DNA of 64,000 bases from Auanema rhodensis (GCA_964057225.1 OZ059895.1:806001-870000); one strand, 5' to 3'. Counted from the first letter of the stretch, positions 1 through 12,968 are shown. The notes: a model not told the origin generated them from the sequence alone. A program made the numbers and translations.

Positions 1-75
1 AATGCACTATACTACATTGAGAAACGCTTAATACAAAAATTAGTTATGATCGTTTGAAAAATGATGCATTAGTGT

Positions 76-103
76 ATGTTGAGTTTCCATGTACACTCAA
101 CAT
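76..103. other. Inverted repeat 1 of the satellite monomer (9-bp arms)
   Basis: In the first monomer the arms ATGTTGAGT (76-84) and ACTCAACAT (95-103) are perfect reverse complements around a 10-nt loop. The same pair is present in nearly all monomers of both arms, within the least variable part of the unit. It could form a cruciform or an RNA hairpin, or be a dyad protein-binding site; which one cannot be told from sequence. Confidence 0.85.
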
Positions 104-124
104 TGCTTCCAAAAACATTTTGAC

Positions 125-189
125 AAAAATTTTTTCGAAAAATTTCAAAATAATTTAGCAAAAAGTAGATGTTTTTAGATTTCATTTTT
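125..189. other. Phased A/T tracts in the monomer (candidate bent DNA)
   Basis: Short A and T runs in the first monomer are centred near 130, 142, 152, 162, 174 and 187, about 10-12 bp apart, close to the helical repeat. Tracts phased in this way are known to curve DNA. The pattern is kept in all monomer types although the bases between tracts vary. Curvature is inference. Confidence 0.5.
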
Positions 190-253
190 CAAGGCAAAGA
201 CGATAGACAATGTTATTCAACGAAAAAATTAATTCTTCAGGGTGAAAATCGAG

Positions 254-284
254 GATATAAGTGTGAACTTATATCAATTGATAT
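254..284. other. Inverted repeat 2 of the monomer with adjoining palindrome
   Basis: GATATAAGT (254-262) and ACTTATATC (267-275) form a perfect 9-bp inverted repeat with a 4-nt loop. It overlaps a second dyad at 271-284, which is a perfect 14-bp palindrome (ATATCAATTGATAT) in B-type monomers. In all other monomers one base at the centre is changed (atcagttgat). Two dyads sharing an arm could alternate between structures. Confidence 0.85.
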
Positions 285-292
285 CTCGGTGC

Positions 293-343
293 ATTTTTAA
301 GCTAGCGCAAATCTGATAACACAGATCGACGCAGCTTAAAAAT
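293..343. other. Inverted repeat 3 of the monomer (11-bp arms, nested dyad)
   Basis: ATTTTTAAGCT (293-303) and AGCTTAAAAAT (333-343) are perfect 11-bp reverse complements separated by 29 nt. Inside the loop ATCTG (311-315) and CAGAT (322-326) form a second 5-bp stem. D-type monomers change C to T in the left arm (aagttagc), which in RNA would only replace a G-C by a G-U pair. The retroelement in this window is inserted in this loop. Confidence 0.85.
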
Positions 344-3300
344 CCGCATCGAATGCACTATACTACATTGAGAAACGCTTAATACAAAAATTTGTTATGA
401 TCGTTTGAAAAATGATGCATTAGTGTATGTTGAGTTTCCATGTACACTCAACATTGCTTCCAAAAACATTTTGACAAAAATTTTTTCGAAACATTTCAAA
501 ATAATTTAGCAAAAAGTAGATGTTTTTAGATTCCTTTTTTCAAGGCAAAGACGATGGACAATGTTATTCAACGAAAAAATCAATTCTTCAGGGTGAAAAT
601 CGAGGATATAAGTGTGAACTTATATCAGTTGATATCTCGGTCCATTTTTAAGCTAGCGCAAATCTGATAACACAGATCGACGCAGCTTAAAAATCCGCAT
701 CGAATGCACTATACTACATTGAGAAACGCTTAATACAAAAAATAGTTATGATCGTTTGAAAAATGATGCATTAGTGTATGTTGAGTTTCCATGTACACTC
801 AACATTGCTTCCGAAAACATTTTGACAAAAATTTTTTCGAAAAATTTCAAAATAATTTAGCAAAAAGTAGATGTTTTTAGATTTCATTTTTCAAGGCAAA
901 GACGATAGACAATGTTATTCAACGAAAAAATTAATTCTTCAGGGTGAAAATCGAGGATATAAGTGTGAACTTATATCAGTTGATATCTCGGTGCATTTTT
1001 AAGTTAGCGCAAATCTGATAACACAGATCGACGCAGCTTAAAAATTCGGATCGAATGCACTATACTACATTGAGAAACGCTTAATACAAAAATTAGTTAT
1101 GATCGTTTGAAAAATGATGCATTAGTGTATGTTGAGTTTCCATGTACACTCAACATTGCTTCCGAAAACATTTTGACAAAAATTTTTTCGAAAAATTTCA
1201 AAATAATTTAGCAAAAAGTAGATGTTTTTAGATTTCATTTTTCAAGGCAAAGACGATAGACAATGTTATTCAACGAAAAAATTAATTCTTCAGGGTGAAA
1301 ATCGAGGATATAAGTGTGAACTTATATCAGTTGATATCTCGGTGCATTTTTAAGTTAGCGCAAATCTGATAACACAGATCGACGCAGCTTAAAAATTCGG
1401 ATCGAATGCACTATACTACATTGAGAAACGCTTAATACAAAAATTAGTTATGATCGTTTGAAAAATGATGCATTAGTGTATGTTGAGTTTCCATGTACAC
1501 TCAACATTGCTTCCAAAAACATTTTGACAAAAATTTTTTCGAAAAATTTCAAAATAATTTAGCAAAAAGTAGATGTTTTTAGATTCCATTTTTCAAGGCA
1601 AAGACAATGGACAATGTTATTCAACGAAAAAAATGATTCTTCAGGGTGAAAATCGAGGATATAAGTGTGAACTTATATCAGTTGATATCTCGGTGCATTT
1701 TTAAGCTAGCGTAAATATGATAACACAGATCGACGCAGCTTAAAAATCCGCATCGAATGCACTATACTACATTGAGAAACGCTTAATACAAAAATTTGTT
1801 ATGATCGTTTGAAAAATGATGCATTAGTGTATGTTGAGTTTCCATGTACACTCAACATTGCTTCCAAAAACATTTTGACAAAAATTTTTTCGAAAAATTT
1901 CAAAATAATTTAGCAAAAAGTAGATGTTTTTAGATTTCATTTTTCAAGGCAAAGACGATAGACAATGTTATTCAACGAAAAAATTAATTCTTCAGGGTGA
2001 AAATCGAGGATATAAGTGTGAACTTATATCAATTGATATCTCGGTGCATTTTTAAGCTAGCGCAAATCTGATAACACAGATCGACGCAGCTTAAAAATCC
2101 GCATCGAATGCACTATACTACATTGAGAAACGCTTAATACAAAAATTTGTTATGATCGTTTGAAAAATGATGCATTAGTGTATGTTGAGTTTCCATGTAC
2201 ACTCAACATTGCTTCCAAAAACATTTTGACAAAAATTTTTTCGAAACATTTTAAAATAATTTAGCAAAAAGTAGATGTTTTTAGATTCCTTTTTTCAAGG
2301 CAAAGACGATGGACAATGTTATTCAACGAAAAAATTAATTCTTCAGGGTGAAAATCGAGGATATAAGTGTGAACTTATATCAGTTGATATCTCGGTCCAT
2401 TTTTAAGCTAGCGCAAATCTGATAACACAGATCGACGCAGCTTAAAAATCCGCATCGAATGCACTATACTACATTGAGAAACGCTTAATACAAAAAATAG
2501 TTATGATCGTTTGAAAAATGATGCATTAGTGTATGTTGAGTTTCCATGTACACTCAACATTGCTTCCGAAAACATTTTGACAAAAATTTTTTCGAAAAAT
2601 TTCAAAATAATTTAGCAAAAAGTAGATGTTTTTAGATTTCATTTTTCAAGGCAAAGACGATAGACAATGTTATTCAACGAAAAAATTAATTCTTCAGGGT
2701 GAAAATCGAGGATATAAGTGTGAACTTATATCAGTTGATATCTCGGTGCATTTTTAAGTTAGCGCAAATCTGATAACACAGATCGACGCAGCTTAAAAAT
2801 TCGGATCGAATGCACTATACTACATTGAGAAACGCTTAATACAAAAATTAGTTATGATCGTTTGAAAAATGATGCATTAGTGTATGTTGAGTTTCCATGT
2901 ACACTCAACATTGCTTCCGAAAACATTTTGACAAAAATTTTTTCGAAAAATTCCAAAATAATTTAGCAAAAAGTAGATGTTTTTAGATTTCATTTTTCAA
3001 GGCAAAGACGATAGACAATGTTATTCAACGAAAAAATTAATTCTTCAGGGTGAAAATCGAGGATATAAGTGTGAACTTATATCAGTTGATATCTCGGTGC
3101 ATTTTTAAGTTAGCGCAAATCTGATAACACAGATCGACGCAGCTTAAAAATTCGGATCGAATGCACTATACTACATTGAGAAACGCTTAATACAAAAATT
3201 AGTTATGATCGTTTGAAAAATGATGCATTAGTGTATGTTGAGTTTCCATGTACACTCAACATTGCTTCCAAAAACATTTTGACAAAAATTTTTTCGAAAA

Positions 3301-6300
3301 ATTTCAAAATAATTTAGCAAAAAGTAGATGTTTTTAGATTCCATTTTTCAAGGCAAAGACAATGGACAATGTTATTCAACGAAAAAAATGATTCTTCAGG
3401 GTGAAAATCGAGGATATAAGTGTGAACTTATATCAGTTGATATCTCGGTGCATTTTTAAGCTAGCGTAAATATGATAACACAGATCTACGCAGCTTAAAA
3501 ATCCGCATCGAATGCACTATACTACATTGAGAAACGCTTAATACAAAAATTTGTTATGATCGTTTGAAAAATGATGCATTAGTGTATGTTGAGTTTCCAT
3601 GTACACTCAACATTGCTTCCAAAAACATTTTGACAAAAATTTTTTCGAAACATTTCAAATTAATTTAGCAAAAAGTAGATGTTTTTAGATTCCTTTTTTC
3701 AAGGCAAAGACGATGGACAATGTTATTCAACGAAAAAATTAATTCTTCAGGGTAAAAATCGAGGATATAAGTGTGAACTTATATCAGTTGATATCTCGGT
3801 GCATTTTTAAGCTAGCGTAAATATGATAACACAGATCGACGCAGCTTAAAAATCCGCATCGAATGCACTATACTACATTGAGAAACGCTTAATACAAAAA
3901 TTTGTTATGATCGTTTGAAAATGATGCATTAGTGTATGTTGAGTTTCCATGTACACTCAACATTGCTTCCAAAAACATTTTGACAAAAATTTTTTCGAAA
4001 CATTTCAAATTAATTTAGCAAAAAGTAGATGTTTTTAGATTCCTTTTTTCAAGGCAAAGACGATGGACAATGTTATTCAACGAAAAAATTAATTCTTCAG
4101 GGTAAAAATCGAGGATATAAGTGTGAACTTATATCAGTTGATATCTCGGTGCATTTTTAAGCTAGCGCAAATCTGATAACACAAATCGACGCAGCTTAAA
4201 AATCCGCATCGAATGCACTATACTACATTGAGAAACGCTTAATACAAAAATTAGTTATGATCGTTTGAAAAATGATGCATTAGTGTATGTTGAGTTTCCA
4301 TGTACACTCAACATTGCTTCCAAAAACATTTTGACAAAAATTTTTTCGAAAAATTTCAAAATAATTTAGCAAAAAGTAGATGTTTTTAGATTTCATTTTT
4401 CAAGGCAAAGACGATAGACAATGTTATTCAACGAAAAAATTAATTCTTCAGGGTGAAAATCGAGGATATAAGTGTGAACTTATATCAGTTGATATCTCGG
4501 TGCATTTTTAAGCTAGCGCAAATCTGATAACACAAATCGACGCAGCTTAAAAATCCGCATCGAATGCACTATACTACATTGAGAAACGCTTAATACAAAA
4601 ATTAGTTATGATCGTTTGAAAAATGATGCATTAGTGTATGTTGAGTTTCCATGTACACTCAACATTGCTTCCAAAAACATTTTGACAAAAATTTTTTCGA
4701 AAAATTTCAAAATAATTTAGCAAAAAGTAGATGTTTTTAGATTTCATTTTTCAAGGCAAAGACGATAGACAATGTTATTCAACGAAAAAATTAATTCTTC
4801 AGGGTGAAAATCGAGGATATAAGTGTGAACTTATATCAATTGATATCTCGGTGCATTTTTAAGCTAGCGCAAATCTGATAACACAGATCGACGCAGCTTA
4901 AAAATCCGCATCGAATGCACTATACTACATTGAGAAACGCTTAATACAAAAATTTGTTATGATCGTTTGAAAAATGATGCATTAGTGTATGTTGAGTTTC
5001 CATGTACACTCAACATTGCTTCCAAAAACATTTTGACAAAAATTTTTTCGAAACATTTCAAAATAATTTAGCAAAAAGTAGATGTTTTTAGATTCCTTTT
5101 TTCAAGGCAAAGACGATGGACAATGTTATTCAACGAAAAAATCAATTCTTCAGGGTGAAAATCGAGGATATAAGTGTGAACTTATATCAGTTGATATCTC
5201 GGTCCATTTTTAAGCTAGCGCAAATCTGATAACACAGATCGACGCAGCTTAAAAATCCGCATCGAATGCACTATACTACATTGAGAAACGCTTAATACAA
5301 AAAATAGTTATGATCGTTTGAAAAATGATGCATTAGTGTATGTTGAGTTTCCATGTACACTCAACATTGCTTCCGAAAACATTTTGACAAAAATTTTTTC
5401 GAAAAATTTCAAAATAATTTAGCAAAAAGTAGATGTTTTTAGATTTCATTTTTCAAGGCAAAGACGATAGACAATGTTATTCAACGAAAAAATTAATTCT
5501 TCAGGGTGAAAATCGAGGATATAAGTGTGAACTTATATCAGTTGATATCTCGGTGCATTTTTAAGTTAGCGCAAATCTGATAACACAGATCGACGCAGCT
5601 TAAAAATTCGGATCGAATGCACTATACTACATTGAGAAACGCTTAATACAAAAATTAGTTATGATCGTTTGAAAAATGATGCATTAGTGTATGTTGAGTT
5701 TCCATGTACACTCAACATTGCTTCCGAAAACATTTTGACAAAAATTTTTTCGAAAAATTTCAAAATAATTTAGCAAAAAGTAGATGTTTTTAGATTTCAT
5801 TTTTCAAGGCAAAGACGATAGACAATGTTATTCAACGAAAAAATTAATTCTTCAGGGTGAAAATCGAGGATATAAGTGTGAACTTATATCAGTTGATATC
5901 TCGGTGCATTTTTAAGTTAGCGCAAATCTGATAACACAGATCGACGCAGCTTAAAAATTCGGATCGAATGCACTATACTACATTGAGAAACGCTTAATAC
6001 AAAAATTAGTTATGATCGTTTGAAAAATGATGCATTAGTGTATGTTGAGTTTCCATGTACACTCAACATTGCTTCCAAAAACATTTTGACAAAAATTTTT
6101 TCGAAAAATTTCAAAATAATTTAGCAAAAAGTAGATGTTTTTAGATTCCATTTTTCAAGGCAAAGACAATGGACAATGTTATTCAACGAAAAAAATGATT
6201 CTTCAGGGTGAAAATCGAGGATATAAGTGTGAACTTATATCAGTTGATATCTCGGTGCATTTTTAAGCTAGCGTAAATATGATAACACAGATCGACGCAG

Positions 6301-9300
6301 CTTAAAAATCCGCATCGAATGCACTATACTACATTGAGAAACGCTTAATACAAAAATTTGTTATGATCGTTTGAAAAATGATGCATTAGTGTATGTTGAG
6401 TTTCCATGTACACTCAACATTGCTTCCAAAAACATTTTGACAAAAATTTTTTCGAAACATTTCAAATTAATTTAGCAAAAAGTAGATGTTTTTAGATTCC
6501 TTTTTTCAAGGCAAAGACGATGGACAATGTTATTCAACGAAAAAATTAATTCTTCAGGGTAAAAATCGAGGATATAAGTGTGAACTTATATCAGTTGATA
6601 TCTCGGTGCATTTTTAAGCTAGCGCAAATCTGATAACACAAATCGACGCAGCTTAAAAATCCGCATCGAATGCACTATACTACATTGAGAAACGCTTAAT
6701 ACAAAAATTAGTTATGATCGTTTGAAAAATGATGCATTAGTGTATGTTGAGTTTCCATGTACACTCAACATTGCTTCCAAAAACATTTTGACAAAAATTT
6801 TTTCGAAAAATTTCAAAATAATTTAGCAAAAAGTAGATGTTTTTAGATTTCATTTTTCAAGGCAAAGACGATAGACAATGTTATTCAACGAAAAAATTAA
6901 TTCTTCAGGGTGAAAATCGAGGATATAAGTGTGAACTTATATCAGTTGATATCTCGGTGCATTTTTAAGCTAGCGCAAATCTGATAACACAAATCGACGC
7001 AGCTTAAAAATCCGCATCGAATGCACTATACTACATTGAGAAACGCTCAATACAAAAATTAGTTATGATCGTTTGAAAAATGATGCATTAGTGTATGTTG
7101 AGTTTCCATGTACACTCAACATTGCTTCCAAAAACATTTTGACAAAAATTTTTTCGAAAAATTTCAAAATAATTTAGCAAAAAGTAGATGTTTTTAGATT
7201 TCATTTTTCAAGGCAAAGACGATAGACAATGTTATTCAACGAAAAAATTAATTCTTCAGGGTGAAAATCGAGGATATAAGTGTGAACTTATATCAATTGA
7301 TATCTCGGTGCATTTTTAAGCTAGCGCAAATCTGATAACACAGATCGACGCAGCTTAAAAATCCGCATCGAATGCACTATACTACATTGAGAAACGCTTA
7401 ATACAAAAATTAGTTATGATCGTTTGAAAAATGATGCATTAGTGTATGTTGAGTTTCCATGTACACTCAACATTGCTTCCAAAAACATTTTGACAAAAAT
7501 TTTTTCGAAAAATTTCAAAATAATTTAGCAAAAAGTAGATGTTTTTAGATTTCATTTTTCAAGGCAAAGACGATAGACAATGTTATTCAACGAAAAAATT
7601 AATTCTTCAGGGTGAAAATCGAGGATATAAGTGTGAACTTATATCAGTTGATATCTCGGTGCATTTTTAAGCTAGCGCAAATCTGATAACACAAATCGAC
7701 GCAGCTTAAAAATCCGCATCGAATGCACTATACTACATTGAGAAACGCTCAATACAAAAATTAGTTATGATCGTTTGAAAAATGATGCATTAGTGTATGT
7801 TGAGTTTCCATGTACACTCAACATTGCTTCCAAAAACATTTTGACAAAAATTTTTTCGAAAAATTTCAAAATAATTTAGCAAAAAGTAGATGTTTTTAGA
7901 TTTCATTTTTCAAGGCAAAGACGATAGACAATGTTATTCAACGAAAAAATTAATTCTTCAGGGTGAAAATCGAGGATATAAGTGTGAACTTATATCAATT
8001 GATATCTCGGTGCATTTTTAAGCTAGCGCAAATCTGATAACACAGATCGACGCAGCTTAAAAATCCGCATCGAATGCACTATACTACATTGAGAAACGCT
8101 TAATACAAAAATTTGTTATGATCGTTTGAAAAATGATGCATTAGTGTATGTTGAGTTTCCATGTACACTCAACATTGCTTCCAAAAACATTTTGACAAAA
8201 ATTTTTTCGAAACATTTCAAAATAATTTAGCAAAAAGTAGATGTTTTTAGATTCCTTTTTTCAAGGCAAAGACGATGGACAATGTTATTCAACGAAAAAA
8301 TTAATTCTTCAGGGTGAAAATCGAGGATATAAGTGTGAACTTATATCAGTTGATATCTCGGTCCATTTTTAAGCTAGCGCAAATCTGATAACACAGATCG
8401 ACGCAGCTTAAAAATCCGCATCGAATGCACTATACTACATTGAGAAACGCTTAATACAAAAAATAGTTATGATCGTTTGAAAAATGATGCATTAGTGTAT
8501 GTTGAGTTTCCATGTACACTCAACATTGCTTCCAAAAACATTTTGACAAAAATTTTTTCGAAAAATTTCAAAATAATTTAGCAAAAAGTAGATGTTTTTA
8601 GATTTCATTTTTCAAGGCAAAGACGATAGACAATGTTATTCAACGAAAAAATTAATTCTTCAGGGTAAAAATCGAGGATATAAGTGTGAACTTATATCAG
8701 TTGATATCTCGGTGCATTTTTAAGTTAGCGCAAATCTGATAACACAGATCGACGCAGCTTAAAAATTCGGATCGAATGCACTATACTACATTGAGAAACG
8801 CTTAATACAAAAATTAGTTATGATCGTTTGAAAAATGATGCATTAGTGTATGTTGAGTTTCCATGTACACTCAACATTGCTTCCGAAAACATTTTGACAA
8901 AAATTTTTTCGAAAAATTTCAAAATAATTTAGCAAAAAGTAGATGTTTTTAGATTTCATTTTTCAAGGCAAAGACGATAGACAATGTTATTCAACGAAAA
9001 AATTAATTCTTCAGGGTGAAAATCGAGGATATAAGTGTGAACTTATATCAGTTGATATCTCGGTGCATTTTTAAGTTAGCGCAAATCTGATAACACAGAT
9101 CGACGCAGCTTAAAAATTCGGATCGAATGCACTATACTACATTGAGAAACGCTTAATACAAAAATTAGTTATGATCGTTTGAAAAATGATGCATTAGTGT
9201 ATGTTGAGTTTCCATGTACACTCAACATTGCTTCCAAAAACATTTTGACAAAAATTTTTTCGAAAAATTTCAAAATAATTTAGCAATAAGTAGATGTTTT

Positions 9301-12300
9301 TAGATTCCATTTTTCAAGGCAAAGACAATGGACAATGTTATTCAACGAAAAAAATGATTCTTCAGGGTGAAAATCGAGGATATAAGTGTGAACTTATATC
9401 AGTTGATATCTCGGTGCATTTTTAAGCTAGCGTAAATATGATAACACAGATCGACGCAGCTTAAAAATCCGCATCGAATGCACTATACTACATTGAGAAA
9501 CGCTTAATACAAAAATTTGTTATGATCGTTTGAAAAATGATGCATTAGTGTATGTTGAGTTTCCATGTACACTCAACATTGCTTCCAAAAACATTTTGAC
9601 AAAAATTTTTTCGAAACATTTCAAATTAATTTAGCAAAAAGTAGATGTTTTTAGATTCCTTTTTTCAAGGCAAAGACGATGGACAATGTTATTCAACGAA
9701 AAAATTAATTCTTCAGGGTAAAAATCGAGGATATAAGTGTGAACTTATATCAGTTGATATCTCGGTGCATTTTTAAGCTAGCGCAAATCTGATAACACAA
9801 ATCGACGCAGCTTAAAAATCCGCATCGAATGCACTATACTACATTGAGAAACGCTTAATACAAAAATTAGTTATGATCGTTTGAAAAATGATGCATTAGT
9901 GTATGTTGAGTTTCCATGTACACTCAACATTGCTTCCAAAAACATTTTGACAAAAATTTTTTCGAAAAATTTCAAAATAATTTAGCAAAAAGTAGATGTT
10001 TTTAGATTTCATTTTTCAAGGCAAAGACGATAGACAATGTTATTCAACGAAAAAATTAATTCTTCAGGGTGAAAATCGAGGATATAAGTGTGAACTTATA
10101 TCAGTTGATATCTCGGTGCATTTTTAAGCTAGCGCAAATCTGATAACACAGATCGACGCAGCTTAAAAATCCGCATCGAATGCACTATACTACATTGAGA
10201 AACGCTTAATACAAAAATTTGTTATGATCGTTTGAAAAATGATGCATTAGTGTATGTTGAGTTTCCATGTACACTCAACATTGCTTCCAAAAACATTTTG
10301 ACAAAAATTTTTTCGAAACATTTCAAAATAATTTAGCAAAAAGTAGATGTTTTTAGATTCCTTTTTTCAAGGCAAAGACGATGGACAATGTTATTCAACG
10401 AAAAAATTAATTCTTCAGGGTGAAAATCGAGGATATAAGTGTGAACTTATATCAGTTGATATCTCGGTCCATTTTTAAGCTAGCGCAAATCTGATAACAC
10501 AGATCGACGCAGCTTAAAAATCCGCATCGAATGCACTATACTACATTGAGAAACGCTTAATACAAAAATTAGTTATGATCGTTTGAAAAATGATGCATTA
10601 GTGTATGTTGAGTTTCCATGTACACTCAACATTGCTTCCGAAAACATTTTGACAAAAATTTTTTCGAAAAATTTCAAAATAATTTAGCAAAAAGTAGATG
10701 TTTTTAGATTTCATTTTTCAAGGCAAAGACGATAGACAATGTTATTCAACGAAAAAATTAATTCTTCAGGGTGAAAATCGAGGATATAAGTGTGAACTTA
10801 TATCAGTTGATATCTCGGTGCATTTTTAAGTTAGCGCAAATCTGATAACACAGATCGACGCAGCTTAAAAATTCGGATCGAATGCACTATACTACATTGA
10901 GAAACGCTTAATACAAAAATTAGTTATGATCGTTTGAAAAATGATGCATTAGTGTATGTTGAGTTTCCATGTACACTCAACATTGCTTCCAAAAACATTT
11001 TGACAAAAATTTTTTCGAAAAATTTCAAAATAATTTAGCAAAAAGTAGATGTTTTTAGATTCCATTTTTCAAGGCAAAGACAATGGACAATGTTATTCAA
11101 CGAAAAAAATGATTCTTCAGGGTGAAAATCGAGGATATAAGTGTGAACTTATATCAGTTGATATCTCGGTGCATTTTTAAGCTAGCGTAAATATGATAAC
11201 ACAGATCGACGCAGCTTAAAAATCCGCATCGAATGCACTATACTACATTGAGAAACGCTTAATACAAAAATTTGTTATGATCGTTTGAAAAATGATGCAT
11301 TAGTGTATGTTGAGTTTCCATGTACACTCAACATTGCTTCCAAAAACATTTTGACAAAAATTTTTTCGAAACATTTCAAATTAATTTAGCAAAAAGTAGA
11401 TGTTTTTAGATTCCTTTTTTCAAGGCAAAGACGATGGACAATGTTATTCAACGAAAAAATTAATTCTTCAGGGTAAAAATCGAGGATATAAGTGTGAACT
11501 TATATCAGTTGATATCTCGGTGCATTTTTAAGCTAGCGCAAATCTGATAACACAAATCGACGCAGCTTAAAAATCCGCATCGAATGCACTATACTACATT
11601 GAGAAACGCTTAATACAAAAATTAGTTATGATCGTTTGAAAAATGATGCATTAGTGTATGTTGAGTTTCCATGTACACTCAACATTGCTTCCAAAAACAT
11701 TTTGACAAAAATTTTTTCGAAAAATTTCAAAATAATTTAGCAAAAAGTAGATGTTTTTAGATTTCATTTTTCAAGGCAAAGACGATAGACAATGTTATTC
11801 AACGAAAAAATTAATTCTTCAGGGTGAAAATCGAGGATATAAGTGTGAACTTATATCAGTTGATATCTCGGTGCATTTTTAAGTTAGCGCAAATCTGATA
11901 ACACAGATCGACGCAGCTTAAAAATTCGGATCGAATGCACTATACTACATTGAGAAACGCTTAATACAAAAATTTGTTATGATCGTTTGAAAAATGATGC
12001 ATTAGTGTATGTTGAGTTTCCATGTACACTCAACATTGCTTCCAAAAACATTTTGACAAAAATTTTTTCGAAAAATTTCAAAATAATTTAGCAAAAAGTA
12101 GATGTTTTTAGATTCCTTTTTTCAAGGCAAAGACGATGGACAATGTTATTCAACGAAAAAATTAATTCTTCAGGGTGAAAATCGAGGATATAAGTGTGAA
12201 CTTATATCAGTTGATATCTCGGTGCATTTTTAAGCTAGCGCAAATCTGATAACACAAATCGACGCAGCTTAAAAATCCGCATCGAATGCACTATACTACA

Positions 12301-12590
12301 TTGAGAAACGCTTAATACAAAAATTAGTTATGATCGTTTGAAAAATGATGCATTAGTGTATGTTGAGTTTCCATGTACACTCAACATTGCTTCCGAAAAC
12401 ATTTTGACAAAAATTTTTTCGAAAAATTTCAAAATAATTTAGCAAAAAGTAGATGTTTTTAGATTTCATTTTTCAAGGCAAAGACGATAGACAATGTTAT
12501 TCAACGAAAAAATTAATTCTTCAGGGTGAAAATCGAGGATATAAGTGTGAACTTATATCAGTTGATATCTCGGTGCATTTTTAAGCTAGC

Positions 12591-12594
12591 GCAA
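12591..12594. other. Target-site duplication, left copy (gcaa)
   Basis: Monomer positions 307-310. The same four bases follow the 3' LTR, and an uninterrupted monomer has them once. Four to six bases is normal for Ty3/Gypsy integrases. Confidence 0.8.
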
Positions 12595-12968
12595 GAATAT
12601 GGCTATAGATACTAAAATGAATAGTATAAATAAAGATAAATATATAATATAATTTATATAAAATATTAAGATAACAATTATTCATGAAAAAATTAAATAA
12701 AATGAATAATTTGAATAAAATGACCCATTGATAAAACAATCCATAGTAATCGCGCTCCATTTAGAGATTGTTGGTAAACAGTGAACTGTTGATAATCAAC
12801 TACCGTAATCTGATTAAAACAATATTTAGTTGTTTTTTTGTCCTAAAATTATTGTGATAAGGAATTTTTTTATATTTTTTTCAGTTTGGAATTTTCTCTT
12901 GAATTTTTTTGTATTTTTTTTTGTTTTTTTAAATAAATCTTTTTCTTTTTATTTTTCGTTCTTTGATT
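12595..12968 (+). repeat. 5' LTR
   Basis: 374 bp, matching 19839-20212 at all but one base (C at 12758, T at 20002). The left end is set by the 4-bp target duplication. The right end is set where the two LTR copies stop matching, immediately before the primer-binding site. Neither end shows the usual TG...CA. In the 3' copy the match extends left by three more bases (caa), which are also satellite bases on this side, so the true start is uncertain by a few bases. The second half is strongly T-rich. A 61-codon open stretch in it is low-complexity and not a gene. Confidence 0.93.
12625..12633 (+). promoter_or_regulatory. Candidate TATA box in the 5' LTR
   Basis: tataaataa lies 31 bp into the LTR. 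The surroundings are so AT-rich that a chance match is quite possible. An LTR must carry its own promoter, but no initiator or transcription start can be fixed from sequence alone. Confidence 0.3.

Larger units (their letters stand above)
1..11933. repeat. Left higher-order repeat domain (B-C-D'-D-E-F-G order)
   Basis: Monomers can be typed by fixed differences. B carries atcaattg, C carries ggtccat, D' carries caaaaaatagtt with aaattcggatcg, and D carries gcttccgaaa with aaattcggatcg. E carries gacaatgg with aaaaaaatgatt and aaatatg, F carries aaattaattt with gggtaaaa, and G carries tttcat with atcagttg. In order along the arm the types run B C D' D E, B C D' D E F F G, B C D' D E F G B G B, C D' D E F G, C D E F. 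The E marker recurs at 1626, 3381, 6188, 9347 and 11102, which are 5, 8, 9 and 5 monomers apart. This is a higher-order repeat of variable length, as produced by unequal exchange. Typing was done by eye. Confidence 0.85.
1..12594. repeat. 351-bp satellite array, left arm (35.9 monomers)
   Basis: Direct head-to-tail repeat of a 351-bp AT-rich unit, taking aatgcactatactacattg as monomer position 1. Monomer starts fall at 1, 352, 703 and onward. The grid slips by a single base at about 3919, where one A is missing from a run, so the last monomer starts at 12285 and is cut at its position 310 by the retroelement. Monomers differ from one another at only a few diagnostic sites. No reading frame of coding quality exists in the unit. 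The array continues beyond the left edge of the window. Period and order of variants are read directly from the sequence; assignment to heterochromatin is inference from array size. Confidence 0.98.

Noticed and set aside
202-226. CENP-B box-like site in the monomer (minus strand TTTCGTTGAATAACATT)
   Set aside because: The TTCG half and the following A match the essential CENP-B positions, but the required CGGG half is absent (ACAT). Only half a motif.
1-351. Monomer as a dimer of a 175-bp ancestor
   Set aside because: I looked for similarity between the two halves and found only shared A/T runs, not a consistent alignment.
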